Assembly: GCA_900539375.1 (NCBI GenBank)
Contig: UQBY01000017.1
Span: 1 to 64,000, forward strand
Length of the DNA: 64,000 nt
Origin: an uncultured Clostridium sp.
GTDB taxonomy: Bacteria; Bacillota; Clostridia; Clostridiales; Clostridiaceae
Direction of reading: 5' to 3'
The notes below the pieces were generated by a model. That model saw nothing but the letters and a program-made list of their open reading frames with translations, did not search any database and was not told the origin of the DNA. Each line of letters opens with the position of its first letter. The first letter of the stretch is position 1. The position numbers were made by a program, and so were the translations under genes. This document shows, one piece after another, positions 1 through 7,471 of the stretch.

Positions 1-50
1 GGTAACATATTTAGCTGACTGATACTAATAGGTCGAGGGCTTGACCAAAT
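1..50 (+). rRNA. 23S rRNA, 3' end only
   Basis: The first bases contain the conserved 3' terminus of bacterial 23S rRNA (GACTGATACTAATAGGTCGA, then GGGCTTGACC). The rest of the gene lies before the window. No 5S-like sequence follows; tRNA-Asn comes next after about 86 bases. The exact mature end is not determined. Confidence 0.9.
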
Positions 51-136
51 AAAAATAAAGAATATGACTAAATCAAAGGTTTAGAAAAGAAATCTATGTG
101 CAATTTTCAGAGAATTTAATTCTCAAATAAATATAT

Positions 137-211
<75 letters not shown>

Positions 212-221
212 TTAGATTACT

Positions 222-246
222 AGCGATGATATACATCGCTTTTTTT
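222..246 (+). terminator. Intrinsic terminator of the rRNA/tRNA-Asn unit
   Basis: Perfect 7-bp stem AGCGATG/CATCGCT with a 5-nt loop, followed by six T residues. It ends the rRNA-tRNA transcript just before the parvulin gene. Confidence 0.9.
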
Positions 247-280
247 CTATATTAAATAAAAAAGTGCAAAGGAGAATAAG

Positions 281-1030
281 ATGGAAGAAAATAAAGTTTT
301 AGCTGTAGTTGCAGGAGTTGAAATTACTCAAAATGATTTAGAAGAAGTAATAATGAGATATCCAGAAGACAAGAGAGGATATTTTAATAATGAACAAGGA
401 AAGAAACAACTTTTAGAACAAATAATAGCTTTTGAATTATTTAATAAATTTGGAGCAGAAAACAATATTGATAAAACAGAAGAATATATAAAAGAAGTAC
501 AAAAATTACAAAAAGATATTTTAACTCAAATGACAATAAATAAGATTCTTTCAGATGTAATAATTACTGATGAAGATATGAAAAAATATTATGAAGAAAA
601 TAAAGCTCAATTTAAGAGTCCAGAAACTGTATCAGCTAAGCATATATTAGTTAGTGATATAGAAGAAGCAAAATCAATAAAGGAAGAATTAGATAATAAT
701 GCTATTTCTTTTGAAGAAGCTGCTAAGAAATATTCATCATGTCCTTCAAAAGAACAAGGAGGAGACCTTGGTGAATTTGGTAGAGGAATGATGGTTCCAG
801 AATTTGAAAATGCTGCTTTTGAATTAGAAATAGGACAAATAAGTGAACCAGTAAAAACACAATTTGGATACCATATAATATTAGTAGAATCTAAAAATGA
901 ACCAAAAGAAAAAGAATTTGATGAAGTTAAAGATATGATATTTAATCAAATGAATCAAGAAGCTCAACAAAAGAAATATATTGATATGATTATGGAACTA
1001 GAAAAGAAATATGGTGTTGAAAGAAAGTAA
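281..1030 (+). CDS. Cytoplasmic parvulin-type peptidyl-prolyl isomerase (PpiC/SurA domain)
   Basis: A 249-residue protein with a rotamase (PpiC) domain at about residues 115-204: SAKHILV opens it, then GGDLGEFGRGMMVPEFE and GYHIILVE. These are family hallmarks for cis-trans isomerisation of prolyl bonds. An N-terminal helical SurA/trigger-like segment (residues 1-110) precedes it. Unlike secreted PrsA there is no signal peptide or lipobox, so the protein should act in the cytoplasm. The ATG follows AAAGGAG at good spacing. It sits just after the rRNA operon terminator and no clear promoter is visible between them. The PrsA/SurA-like family assignment is firm; the substrate is unknown. Confidence 0.88.
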   Translation: MEENKVLAVVAGVEITQNDLEEVIMRYPEDKRGYFNNEQGKKQLLEQIIAFELFNKFGAENNIDKTEEYIKEVQKLQKDILTQMTINKILSDVIITDEDMKKYYEENKAQFKSPETVSAKHILVSDIEEAKSIKEELDNNAISFEEAAKKYSSCPSKEQGGDLGEFGRGMMVPEFENAAFELEIGQISEPVKTQFGYHIILVESKNEPKEKEFDEVKDMIFNQMNQEAQQKKYIDMIMELEKKYGVERK

Positions 1031-1071
1031 TAATTAAAAATTTTTATAAATAAAATTAGCACAAAAATAAT

Positions 1072-1187
1072 ATAGGGCTGTTGCATCAAGAAATATTAAT
1101 ACAATAATATATATATTACTTTGTTCAGTATATATTGCAATGTATAATGTTATTAAATTTCTTTGTGAGACAGCTCTATTTTTTTTA
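1072..1187 (+). terminator. Long-hairpin terminator after the parvulin gene
   Basis: The outer arms ATAGGGCTGT (1072-1081) and ACAGCTCTAT (1170-1179) pair with one G-U. AAGAAAT/ATTTCTT extends the stem, and a long AT-rich, partly self-complementary interior follows. A run of T ends it. The T run overlaps the 3' end of the convergent HAD gene. The outer GCTGT...ACAGC arms resemble the GTTG...CAAC arms of other terminators in this window. Confidence 0.65.
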
Positions 1188-1850
1188 TTCTTTAAAAAAC
1201 TTTTTAATTTTTATATCATTAAAATCAAGTACATATTCATCAGCAGTAGCTATTAAAGTTTCTTTTTGGTACTTTGCATATTTATCATAAATTGCAAAGA
1301 CTGTCATATTTGCTAGTTTAGCACCTTTGACAGCTTCTAAAATATCTTCAAATACAACACATTCTTCAGGAAGAACTCCTAATTTTTTTGAGGTTAAAAG
1401 ATATATATCAGGAGAATTTTTACCATTTTCAACTTCACTAGTTGTAGTTATAATATCAAAATAATCATAAACACCTACACAATTTAAAGCAGCTGTTAAT
1501 AATTCTTTTGAATTACTTGTTGCTAATGCTATTTTTATATTATTAGATTTTAAAAATTTTAAAAAATCTAAGGCGCCATTTTTTAAAGATATATCATTTG
1601 AATAATGGTTGTATGCCATTTTGTACCATGTATTTAAAATATCTTCAATTGAATCTGAAATATTGAATTTATTTTTGAAATAATAAGCAGTTTGTTCAAA
1701 GCTAAGATGATTTATTTCATCTTTTAAATTTTTAGGAATTGTTAAACCCTTCATATTAAAATATTCTGTATCAACTTTGTCCCAAATCCACATTGAATCA
1801 ACTAAAGTTCCATCTAAATCAAAAATAACAGCTTTAACTTTTTTTGGCAT
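1185..1850 (-). CDS. HAD-superfamily phosphatase / beta-phosphoglucomutase-like
   Basis: A 221-residue HAD subfamily IA hydrolase. Motif I is FDLDGTLVDS near residue 10, with nucleophile and acid Asp. Motif II is ALATSNS, and motif III/IV lies around SPDIYLLTSKKLG and VFEDILEAV. A helical cap (residues 20-80) follows motif I, as in beta-phosphoglucomutase and 2-phosphoglycolate phosphatase relatives. It should dephosphorylate or isomerise a small sugar phosphate, but the substrate cannot be read from the sequence. It is transcribed toward the parvulin gene and shares its terminator region. The ATG follows AAAGGAGAAATTTT. Confidence 0.85.
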   Translation of the reverse strand: MPKKVKAVIFDLDGTLVDSMWIWDKVDTEYFNMKGLTIPKNLKDEINHLSFEQTAYYFKNKFNISDSIEDILNTWYKMAYNHYSNDISLKNGALDFLKFLKSNNIKIALATSNSKELLTAALNCVGVYDYFDIITTTSEVENGKNSPDIYLLTSKKLGVLPEECVVFEDILEAVKGAKLANMTVFAIYDKYAKYQKETLIATADEYVLDFNDIKIKKFFKE

Positions 1851-1984
1851 AAAATTTCTCCTTTAAAAGTATTATAAATTTTTATAAGTTCATATAAATA
1901 TCATATAAGATATAACCAAAATTAGGAATATATAGAGAGAATTTAGTAAACAATAACTAGTATACCATTAGAAAGGAGATAAAA

Positions 1985-2107
1985 ATGAAAATAATTATTA
2001 TAATTATATGTGTTTCTATTAGTATATTTTTTCTAGCATTATTTAAATCCTCTAAAAAGGCAGATATACATATGGATAAATTAAAAAAAGATAATAAAAA
2101 AAAGTAG
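1985..2107 (+). CDS. Small single-pass membrane protein (40 aa), unrecognised
   Basis: A 40-codon frame starts with MKIIIIIICVSISIFF, a single hydrophobic helix, and ends in a Lys/Asp-rich cytoplasmic tail (KKADIHMDKLKKDNKKK). It is preceded by an excellent AGAAAGGAGAT ribosome binding site at 5-7 nt spacing, which argues for translation. Its stop codon lies inside the hairpin that terminates the opposing tRNA-Pro gene. No family is recognised and no function is proposed. Charge asymmetry suggests N-out/C-in topology (inference). Confidence 0.55.
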   Translation: MKIIIIIICVSISIFFLALFKSSKKADIHMDKLKKDNKKK

Positions 2108-2121
2108 ATATAAAATCTACT
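2094..2121 (-). terminator. Terminator of tRNA-Pro
   Basis: On the minus strand a perfect 7-bp stem AGTAGAT/ATCTACT (2121-2103) with a 5-nt loop is followed by a run of T (the plus-strand A run before 2103). It sits 8 bases past the tRNA CCA end and overlaps the 3' end of the small plus-strand ORF. Confidence 0.85.
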
Positions 2122-2129
2122 AAAATGTA

Positions 2130-2205
2130 TGGTCGGGGTGACAGGTCTCGAACCTGCGACCTCATGGTCCCAAACCATGCGCGCTACCATCTGCGCCACA
2201 CCCCG
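2130..2205 (-). tRNA. tRNA-Pro (anticodon TGG)
   Basis: On the minus strand, acceptor CGGGGTG pairs with CACCCCG, followed by A and an encoded CCA. The anticodon loop TTTGGGA carries TGG, and the T loop GTTCGAGAC is present. It is a stand-alone gene with its own strong promoter and terminator. Confidence 0.97.
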
Positions 2206-2218
2206 AAATACAGATAAC

Positions 2219-2247
2219 ATTATATAGTATAACAAACCTTATGTCAA
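2219..2247 (-). promoter_or_regulatory. Sigma-A promoter of tRNA-Pro
   Basis: On the minus strand, -35 TTGACA (2247-2242), a 17-bp spacer and -10 TATAAT (2224-2219) are both perfect consensus. The -10 lies 13 bases before the tRNA 5' end. Confidence 0.9.
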
Positions 2248-2308
2248 ATATAAATTATTACAAAAAAATTAAAAAACAGTGAAAAAAAGCCTTAACCAAT
2301 TGTTACCA

Positions 2309-2337
2309 TTGTTACAAAGAGCATAAAATGGTATAAT
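2309..2337 (+). promoter_or_regulatory. Sigma-A promoter of the NlpC/P60 gene
   Basis: -35 TTGTTA (2309-2314), 17-bp spacer, -10 TATAAT (2332-2337). The -35 lies in a tandem repeat of TTGTTAC (2300-2306 and 2309-2315). The leader is about 55 nt long. Confidence 0.75.
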
Positions 2338-2370
2338 GTCAATAGTAAGTAATTAGGTTTAGAGATTGAA

Positions 2371-2402
2371 GGGAGGGATGGTCGGCACAGACCATAAAGA
2401 TG
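2371..2402 (+). promoter_or_regulatory. Ribosome binding site split from its start codon by a hairpin
   Basis: The only strong Shine-Dalgarno sequence, GGGAGGG (2371-2377), is 22 nt from the start ATG at 2400. The gap is filled by a perfect 6-bp hairpin, ATGGTC (2378-2383)/GACCAT (2390-2395), loop GGCACA, leaving AAAG before the ATG. Folding would bring the two sites to a normal effective spacing. The hairpin also contains an ATG that opens a 9-codon frame (2378-2407) overlapping the real start. Confidence 0.65.
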
Positions 2403-3653
2403 AATAAGAAGGTTTTATCTGTAATCGTTGCAGGAATTATAGGATTTACATCAGTAGTGCCTGGGATTTCAGTAAGTGCAGCTCCAAACACATTAGAAGA
2501 AAAAAGAGAAGAATATGAAAAATTAGAAGCAAAAGTTCAAGGAATAAATGAAAAAATAGAAACATTAGATAGTGAAATGTCACTGTTATCTGAAAAGATA
2601 AGTAAAAATGAGAATGAAATTTCAAGTATAAATGAAGAAATAGACAGTACAAATAAAGAAATAGATGCTGTAAAAGAAGTTATTAGTGAAAAAGAGGAAA
2701 TATTAGGTGAAAGAGTTAGAGAAGTTTATAAATCTAATGGACAATCTGATTATATAAATCTTATTTTAAGTGCTAAAAGCTTTGGAGATTTAATTAACAA
2801 AATTGATGCAGCTAATAGAATTGTAAAAATAGATCAAAAAATGGTAAGTGAAGTAGTAGCAGAAAAGGAAAAACTTGATAGCAAAGTTGAATCTTTAGAT
2901 GAAAAAGCTACTGATATAAAAAATTTAAATGCTTCTATAGAAAAACAATCAGATGAAATAGAAAATAAGAAGGAAGAACAAAAGGAACTTGTAGCACAAG
3001 CTAAAAAGGAACAAGAAAAATTTGATGAAGAGTATTTATCTGTTGCAGAACTAGAATTGGTACAAGCTAAGCTTGATATTTGTAATAATTCAGATAGTTC
3101 ATTAACTGATTTAAAGTCAGCAGTTGAACAATTAAAAGCAATGAAAGATGGACAAATTAAGAGCCCTACAGTAAAAGAAAAGATAACAACAGCAATAGAT
3201 ACAGCAGAGCCTGTTATAACTCAAAAACAAGCAGAATATGATGAAATAATGAAACAAGCAGCAAATGCAAGTCTTGCAAATAGAGGAAACTTTTCTGTTT
3301 CAACTGGAAGTGCTAGTATAGATGCTGTTATTTCAGAAGCATATAAACATTTAGGAAAACCATATGTATGGGGTGCTAAAGGACCAAATTCATTTGACTG
3401 TTCAGGATTCACTTCATATGTATATAGAACAGCTTTAGGAATTGAAATAGGTGGAACAACATATGATCAAATTAATTCAGGAATTGAAGTATCATATTCT
3501 GAATTACAACCAGGAGATTTAGTTTTCCCTCATTCAGGACATGTTGGAATATATATAGGTGGAGGTCAAATGATTCATGCACCTCACACTGGAGATGTAG
3601 TAAAGGTTGCATCAGTTTATAAATTCTGGAGAGCAAGAAGAATAGTTTATTAG
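2400..3653 (+). CDS. Secreted peptidoglycan endopeptidase, CwlO/PcsB-like (coiled coil + NlpC/P60)
   Basis: A 417-residue exported protein. The signal peptide (about residues 1-27) ends at VSVSAA. A long Glu/Lys-rich coiled coil of the PcsB/CwlO type spans about 30-250, followed by a linker and a C-terminal NlpC/P60 cysteine peptidase domain from about residue 305. Catalytic Cys is in SFDCSGF, the first His in SGHVGIYIG, and a third polar residue is in IHAPH. Such enzymes cut D-iso-Glu to diamino-acid bonds in stem peptides during growth or division and are held off by the coiled coil until activated (family knowledge). It is monocistronic, with its own promoter and terminator. The two-component system downstream may or may not control it. 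Confidence 0.9.
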   Translation: MNKKVLSVIVAGIIGFTSVVPGISVSAAPNTLEEKREEYEKLEAKVQGINEKIETLDSEMSLLSEKISKNENEISSINEEIDSTNKEIDAVKEVISEKEEILGERVREVYKSNGQSDYINLILSAKSFGDLINKIDAANRIVKIDQKMVSEVVAEKEKLDSKVESLDEKATDIKNLNASIEKQSDEIENKKEEQKELVAQAKKEQEKFDEEYLSVAELELVQAKLDICNNSDSSLTDLKSAVEQLKAMKDGQIKSPTVKEKITTAIDTAEPVITQKQAEYDEIMKQAANASLANRGNFSVSTGSASIDAVISEAYKHLGKPYVWGAKGPNSFDCSGFTSYVYRTALGIEIGGTTYDQINSGIEVSYSELQPGDLVFPHSGHVGIYIGGGQMIHAPHTGDVVKVASVYKFWRARRIVY

Positions 3654-3679
3654 AAATGAAATTTTAAAGATATTTATTT

Positions 3680-3707
3680 AGAGGAGTTTTAATACTCCTC
3701 TTTTTTT
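3680..3707 (+). terminator. Terminator of the NlpC/P60 gene
   Basis: Perfect 8-bp stem AGAGGAGT/ACTCCTCT with a 6-nt loop followed by seven T residues. Confidence 0.92.
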
Positions 3708-3743
3708 GTAAATATGCTTTAGAAAAATTAAATAATATGTAAC

Positions 3744-3771
3744 TTAAAGTTTCTAAAATAAATTATATAAT
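3744..3771 (+). promoter_or_regulatory. Probable promoter of the two-component/tldD operon
   Basis: -35 TTAAAG (3744-3749), 16-bp spacer, -10 TATAAT (3766-3771). The -35 is weak, which fits a regulated promoter. Confidence 0.5.
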
Positions 3772-3821
3772 GTATGTATTAATAAAAAATATATTTAGAA
3801 GAATAATAAGGTGGTTTTAAT

Positions 3822-4514
3822 ATGTCAAAAATATTATTAGTTGAAGATGAAGAAAGTATACGTGGATTTATAAAAATAAATTTAATCAGAAATGGATTTG
3901 AAGTTATAGAAGCAGGTTCTGGAGAAGCAGGAATTAATAAAGCTTTAAATGAAAAACCAGATATGGCAATACTTGATGTTATGCTTCCAGGGATTGATGG
4001 ATTTCAGGTATGTAGTATATTAAGAAATGAATATCCTAAGATAGGAATTATAATGCTTACAGCTAAAGGGCAAGACATGGATAAAATAATGGGACTTGAA
4101 TATGGAGCTGATGATTATATTGTAAAACCTTTTAATCCATTAGAAGTAGTATTAAGAGTAAAAGCAATTTTAAGAAGAATGGAAACAAAAGATGAAAAAA
4201 TAAATAAGGATGAAAATAAGATAATAAGTGGACCATTTATAATAGATCTTTATTCTCAAAAGTTATTAAAAAATGAAGTGGAAATTGATGTAACTCCAAA
4301 AGAATATATGTTAATGAAATTGTTTATTGAAAATCCTAATAAAGCTTTTACAAGAGATGAGTTATTAAACTTAATATGGGGTTATGACTTCTTTGGAGAT
4401 TCAAAGATAATAGATGTAAATATAAGAAGATTAAGAGCTAAAATAGAAGATGATTCATCATCTCCTAAATACATAGAAACTGTGTGGGGATTAGGATATA
4501 GATGGAAAGAATAA
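3822..4514 (+). CDS. OmpR/PhoB-family response regulator
   Basis: A 230-residue regulator. The receiver domain (about residues 2-115) has the acidic pair in VEDEES, phospho-acceptor Asp52 in LDVMLPGIDG, Thr80 in IMLTAKG and Lys102 in IVKPF. A winged-helix DNA-binding domain (about 130-228) ends with VWGLGYRWKE, typical of the OmpR family. The 3' end overlaps the kinase gene by 13 nt, so the two are translationally coupled. The next genes (lipoprotein, tldD, tldE) follow without a terminator, so the regulator probably heads a larger operon. The stimulus is unknown. Confidence 0.93.
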   Translation: MSKILLVEDEESIRGFIKINLIRNGFEVIEAGSGEAGINKALNEKPDMAILDVMLPGIDGFQVCSILRNEYPKIGIIMLTAKGQDMDKIMGLEYGADDYIVKPFNPLEVVLRVKAILRRMETKDEKINKDENKIISGPFIIDLYSQKLLKNEVEIDVTPKEYMLMKLFIENPNKAFTRDELLNLIWGYDFFGDSKIIDVNIRRLRAKIEDDSSSPKYIETVWGLGYRWKE

Positions 4515-5908
4515 AAATAAAAATAAAAAGCATAAAAGGAATACTTATAGAAAGTTTTTTAGCTGTTATTTTATCAACAACATTAATCTTAGACTTTATG
4601 ATGGCCATTTTTGTAAAAAAATACAACTATAATGATATAGAAGAACTATTAAAAAATCAAATAAACATAGCCATTAATTTTTATGAAAAATATTTTCCAA
4701 CCTCTTCTTTAGAAGAAAATATTTATGATAATGTAGATATATTTTGGAATCAAACAAATGCAGAAGTTCAAATATTTAATATGAATGGAGAGCTTTTAAT
4801 GGATTCTATAGGAGTTAATGATAATAATATTGATAGTTATCCAGATATAAAAAATATTATTAATAATAAAGCAGAAAGTGGTAGATGGATTGGGAAAAAG
4901 TCTTATTATGATTATTCAGTAATGAGTGTATCTAAACCTATAAATATAAATGGAAAGAATATTGGGATTATCAGATACACTATATCATTAAAAAGTGTAG
5001 ATGAAAGTATTAAAGAAATAGTTTTACCATTTATTTTTATATCTGTATTTTCAGTATTAATAGGAATAGTTTTAAGTATTATTATTGCAAAAAGAATAGT
5101 AAAACCTATAAAAGATGTAAATAAAGTAGCTGAAAAAATGGCATCAGGAAATTTAAAGATAAGAAATAATATAAAAGGTGAAGATGAAATATCACAACTT
5201 GCTAAAACATTAGATTATATGGCTGGGGAGCTTGATGAAAGAGAAAAAATGAAAAATGAATTCATATCTTCTGTTTCTCATGAACTTAGAACACCTTTAA
5301 CAGCAATAAAAGGATGGGTTATAACTTTAGATAGTGATGAAACTGATAAAGAAACCTTAGGTTTAGGTTTGAAAATAATAGAAAATGAAACAGAAAGATT
5401 AGCTTCTATGGTAGAAGAATTGTTAAGCTTCTCATCTTTAGTTAATGGAAGGGCTACTTTAAGAAAATCTAAAATTTTAATAAAGGATTTAATTTTATAT
5501 TTAGATACCTATATGTCAGAAAGGGCTATTAGAGAAAACAAAACATTAACAATTGAATCTAATATGGAAAATGAATTTGTTAATATAGATATTGATAAGA
5601 TAAAGCAAGTTTTAATAAATCTTATAGATAATGCCTTTAAATTTACTGAAACAAAAGGAAAGATAAAAGTAGAATTTATGAGGATAAATGGATTTATGAA
5701 TATAACAGTATCTGATAATGGTTGTGGTATTTCAGAAACTGATCTTCCTAGAGTAACTGAAAAATTTTATAAGGGTAAAAATGCAAAATCACAAAATGGA
5801 ATAGGTCTTTCTATATGTGATGAAATTACTAAACTTCATAAAGGAACTTTAAATATAGAAAGTAAAGAAAATGAAGGCACAAAAATAACTGTGTCTATAC
5901 CAATTTAA
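4502..5908 (+). CDS. Membrane sensor histidine kinase
   Basis: A 468-residue kinase partner of the preceding regulator. TM1 is at about 15-38 and an extracytoplasmic sensor region at 40-170. TM2 is at about 172-196, followed by HAMP (197-250). HisKA carries His260 in SSVSHELRTP, and the HATPase domain has an N box (LINLIDNAFKF), G1 (DNGCGI) and G2 (NGIGLSI). All catalytic motifs are intact. The start overlaps the regulator gene. The extracellular loop has no recognised ligand-binding fold from inspection. Confidence 0.93.
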   Translation: MERIKIKIKSIKGILIESFLAVILSTTLILDFMMAIFVKKYNYNDIEELLKNQINIAINFYEKYFPTSSLEENIYDNVDIFWNQTNAEVQIFNMNGELLMDSIGVNDNNIDSYPDIKNIINNKAESGRWIGKKSYYDYSVMSVSKPININGKNIGIIRYTISLKSVDESIKEIVLPFIFISVFSVLIGIVLSIIIAKRIVKPIKDVNKVAEKMASGNLKIRNNIKGEDEISQLAKTLDYMAGELDEREKMKNEFISSVSHELRTPLTAIKGWVITLDSDETDKETLGLGLKIIENETERLASMVEELLSFSSLVNGRATLRKSKILIKDLILYLDTYMSERAIRENKTLTIESNMENEFVNIDIDKIKQVLINLIDNAFKFTETKGKIKVEFMRINGFMNITVSDNGCGISETDLPRVTEKFYKGKNAKSQNGIGLSICDEITKLHKGTLNIESKENEGTKITVSIPI

Positions 5909-5924
5909 GTGGAGGCGAAATTTA

Positions 5925-7460
5925 ATGAAAAAAATAATTAAATATTTTAGTATAATTATTTTAGCAATACTGTTAAGTGGTTGCTCCACCATAAATAAGG
6001 AAAACAAAGTTTCAGTAAAAGCACCTAATAATAATAAATTAGAAATACTTGGTGTGTGGAGTGTTGAAGAATATGAAGTATTAGATAATAATTTATTTAA
6101 TGAAGAAGAAATTGAAAAAATAAATTCAAATGATATAATTATAAAATCTGATAAAATAATATTAGGAAAGAATTTTTATAAAAATAGTAGTTATAAATTA
6201 AAGTTAGTAAAAAATAATTATGTAATATCCTATGAAGCAAAATATAGTTTAGATAATTTAAATCCAGATTCAGAATATACAAATATCTATTCTATTATGC
6301 ATCAAAATAATATTTTAGGAGAATTTATATATTTTAGTAGAGAAAAATCTTATTTTTATTATGAAGGAGTTTTATTTTCATTAAAATATAAAAAGGAAGT
6401 ATATGACAATGATAATTTTCATAAGAAAAAACAAGATTTAAATTTAAAAACTTCTGTTTTAAGTAATAAAGAACAAGGAATGTTACTTGGGTTAAAAACT
6501 CCAATGATAAATGAAAATGGAACTTATCAAAGAGAAACTTATAGAACATTGTGGATAAGTTTAAAAGATTCTAAGGTTCAAGATGTAAAGGAGAAAAATT
6601 ACATATTAGTTCCTAGAAGTAATGGGTTTTGGAAAATAGAAAGTAAAGCATATAAATATGAAGACACATATCATGAATATTTTATTGCTAATCCTATAGA
6701 AAATGAACAAAACTCTAGTATTGTTGATATGTATCTTTCAGATACAGATGATGCAAATACTATATATAAAAAAATAAATTATGTTGGAAATGATTATATT
6801 GCAATAGAAGAGGTTAATAATAGTAAGTATATAAGTGATTTTTATGAAGTATTACCAATAGATAATGTATATTTAAATGAAGGTGTAGTAATAAAAGATA
6901 TATATGGTGATGGTGAATATTTTCAAAAATATATGGAAGAAAATTCGGAGGTTGTATCAAATATATATAATAATGATATAAATAAGTTTTACAAAGAAGC
7001 TTATGATTCTGTATACAAAGAGTTAGATAATAAGAAAAAGGAAAAACTAAGTAAATATATAGATTATAGAAATTTTACTGTAGTTCGTAATAAAGGAAAA
7101 TGGATGCTTCAAGGAATGATATCTGGATTAAATGGAGAAGAGTCTGTTGAGTATTCTCTTGGTATAAAAGCTAATGATAGGTTAATAAGTCATGATATAT
7201 TATATATTCCATGGAAGTCATTAAAAAGTGAATTGCCTTTTATGGAAGATGCATATATGTCACCAAGTGGAAGGATTGCTATTATATTAAGTAAAGAAGA
7301 AATATTAATATATTTAGTAGAAGATGGTAAGCTTTCAGATGAACCTTTAAAGAAAATACCACTAAAAGATGGTGAAACAGCAATTATGGCAGAATGGTGT
7401 GAAAAAGATTATGTTGATAAATGGGGTAGTATGTTTAAGGATGATACTATAATTAAATAG
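5925..7460 (+). CDS. Lipoprotein of unknown function
   Basis: A 511-residue protein with a lipoprotein signal peptide: MKK start, hydrophobic core, lipobox LLSGC with Cys20. It should be anchored to the outer face of the membrane. The remainder is hydrophilic, Asn/Lys/Tyr-rich and has no domain I recognise. It lies 16 nt after the kinase gene and 11 nt before tldD, which suggests a role linked to the sensor, for example as an accessory or output protein (inference). ATG follows GGAGGCG. Confidence 0.75.
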   Translation: MKKIIKYFSIIILAILLSGCSTINKENKVSVKAPNNNKLEILGVWSVEEYEVLDNNLFNEEEIEKINSNDIIIKSDKIILGKNFYKNSSYKLKLVKNNYVISYEAKYSLDNLNPDSEYTNIYSIMHQNNILGEFIYFSREKSYFYYEGVLFSLKYKKEVYDNDNFHKKKQDLNLKTSVLSNKEQGMLLGLKTPMINENGTYQRETYRTLWISLKDSKVQDVKEKNYILVPRSNGFWKIESKAYKYEDTYHEYFIANPIENEQNSSIVDMYLSDTDDANTIYKKINYVGNDYIAIEEVNNSKYISDFYEVLPIDNVYLNEGVVIKDIYGDGEYFQKYMEENSEVVSNIYNNDINKFYKEAYDSVYKELDNKKKEKLSKYIDYRNFTVVRNKGKWMLQGMISGLNGEESVEYSLGIKANDRLISHDILYIPWKSLKSELPFMEDAYMSPSGRIAIILSKEEILIYLVEDGKLSDEPLKKIPLKDGETAIMAEWCEKDYVDKWGSMFKDDTIIK

Positions 7461-7471
7461 GAGGTTTTAAA

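Noticed and set aside
1072..1187. Inverted repeat with GGGCTGTTGCAT as an insertion-sequence end or MITE
   Set aside because: It resembles IS termini, but a T run at the right arm and the position after a gene fit a terminator better; no target duplication is visible.
1957..2235. 92-residue minus-strand frame across the tRNA-Pro gene
   Set aside because: It translates the tRNA and its flanks; the tRNA with its own promoter and terminator explains the sequence.
2300..2315. TGTTAC direct repeat as a WalR box upstream of the NlpC/P60 gene
   Set aside because: The repeat period is 9, while the WalR consensus needs 11; kept only as a repeat.
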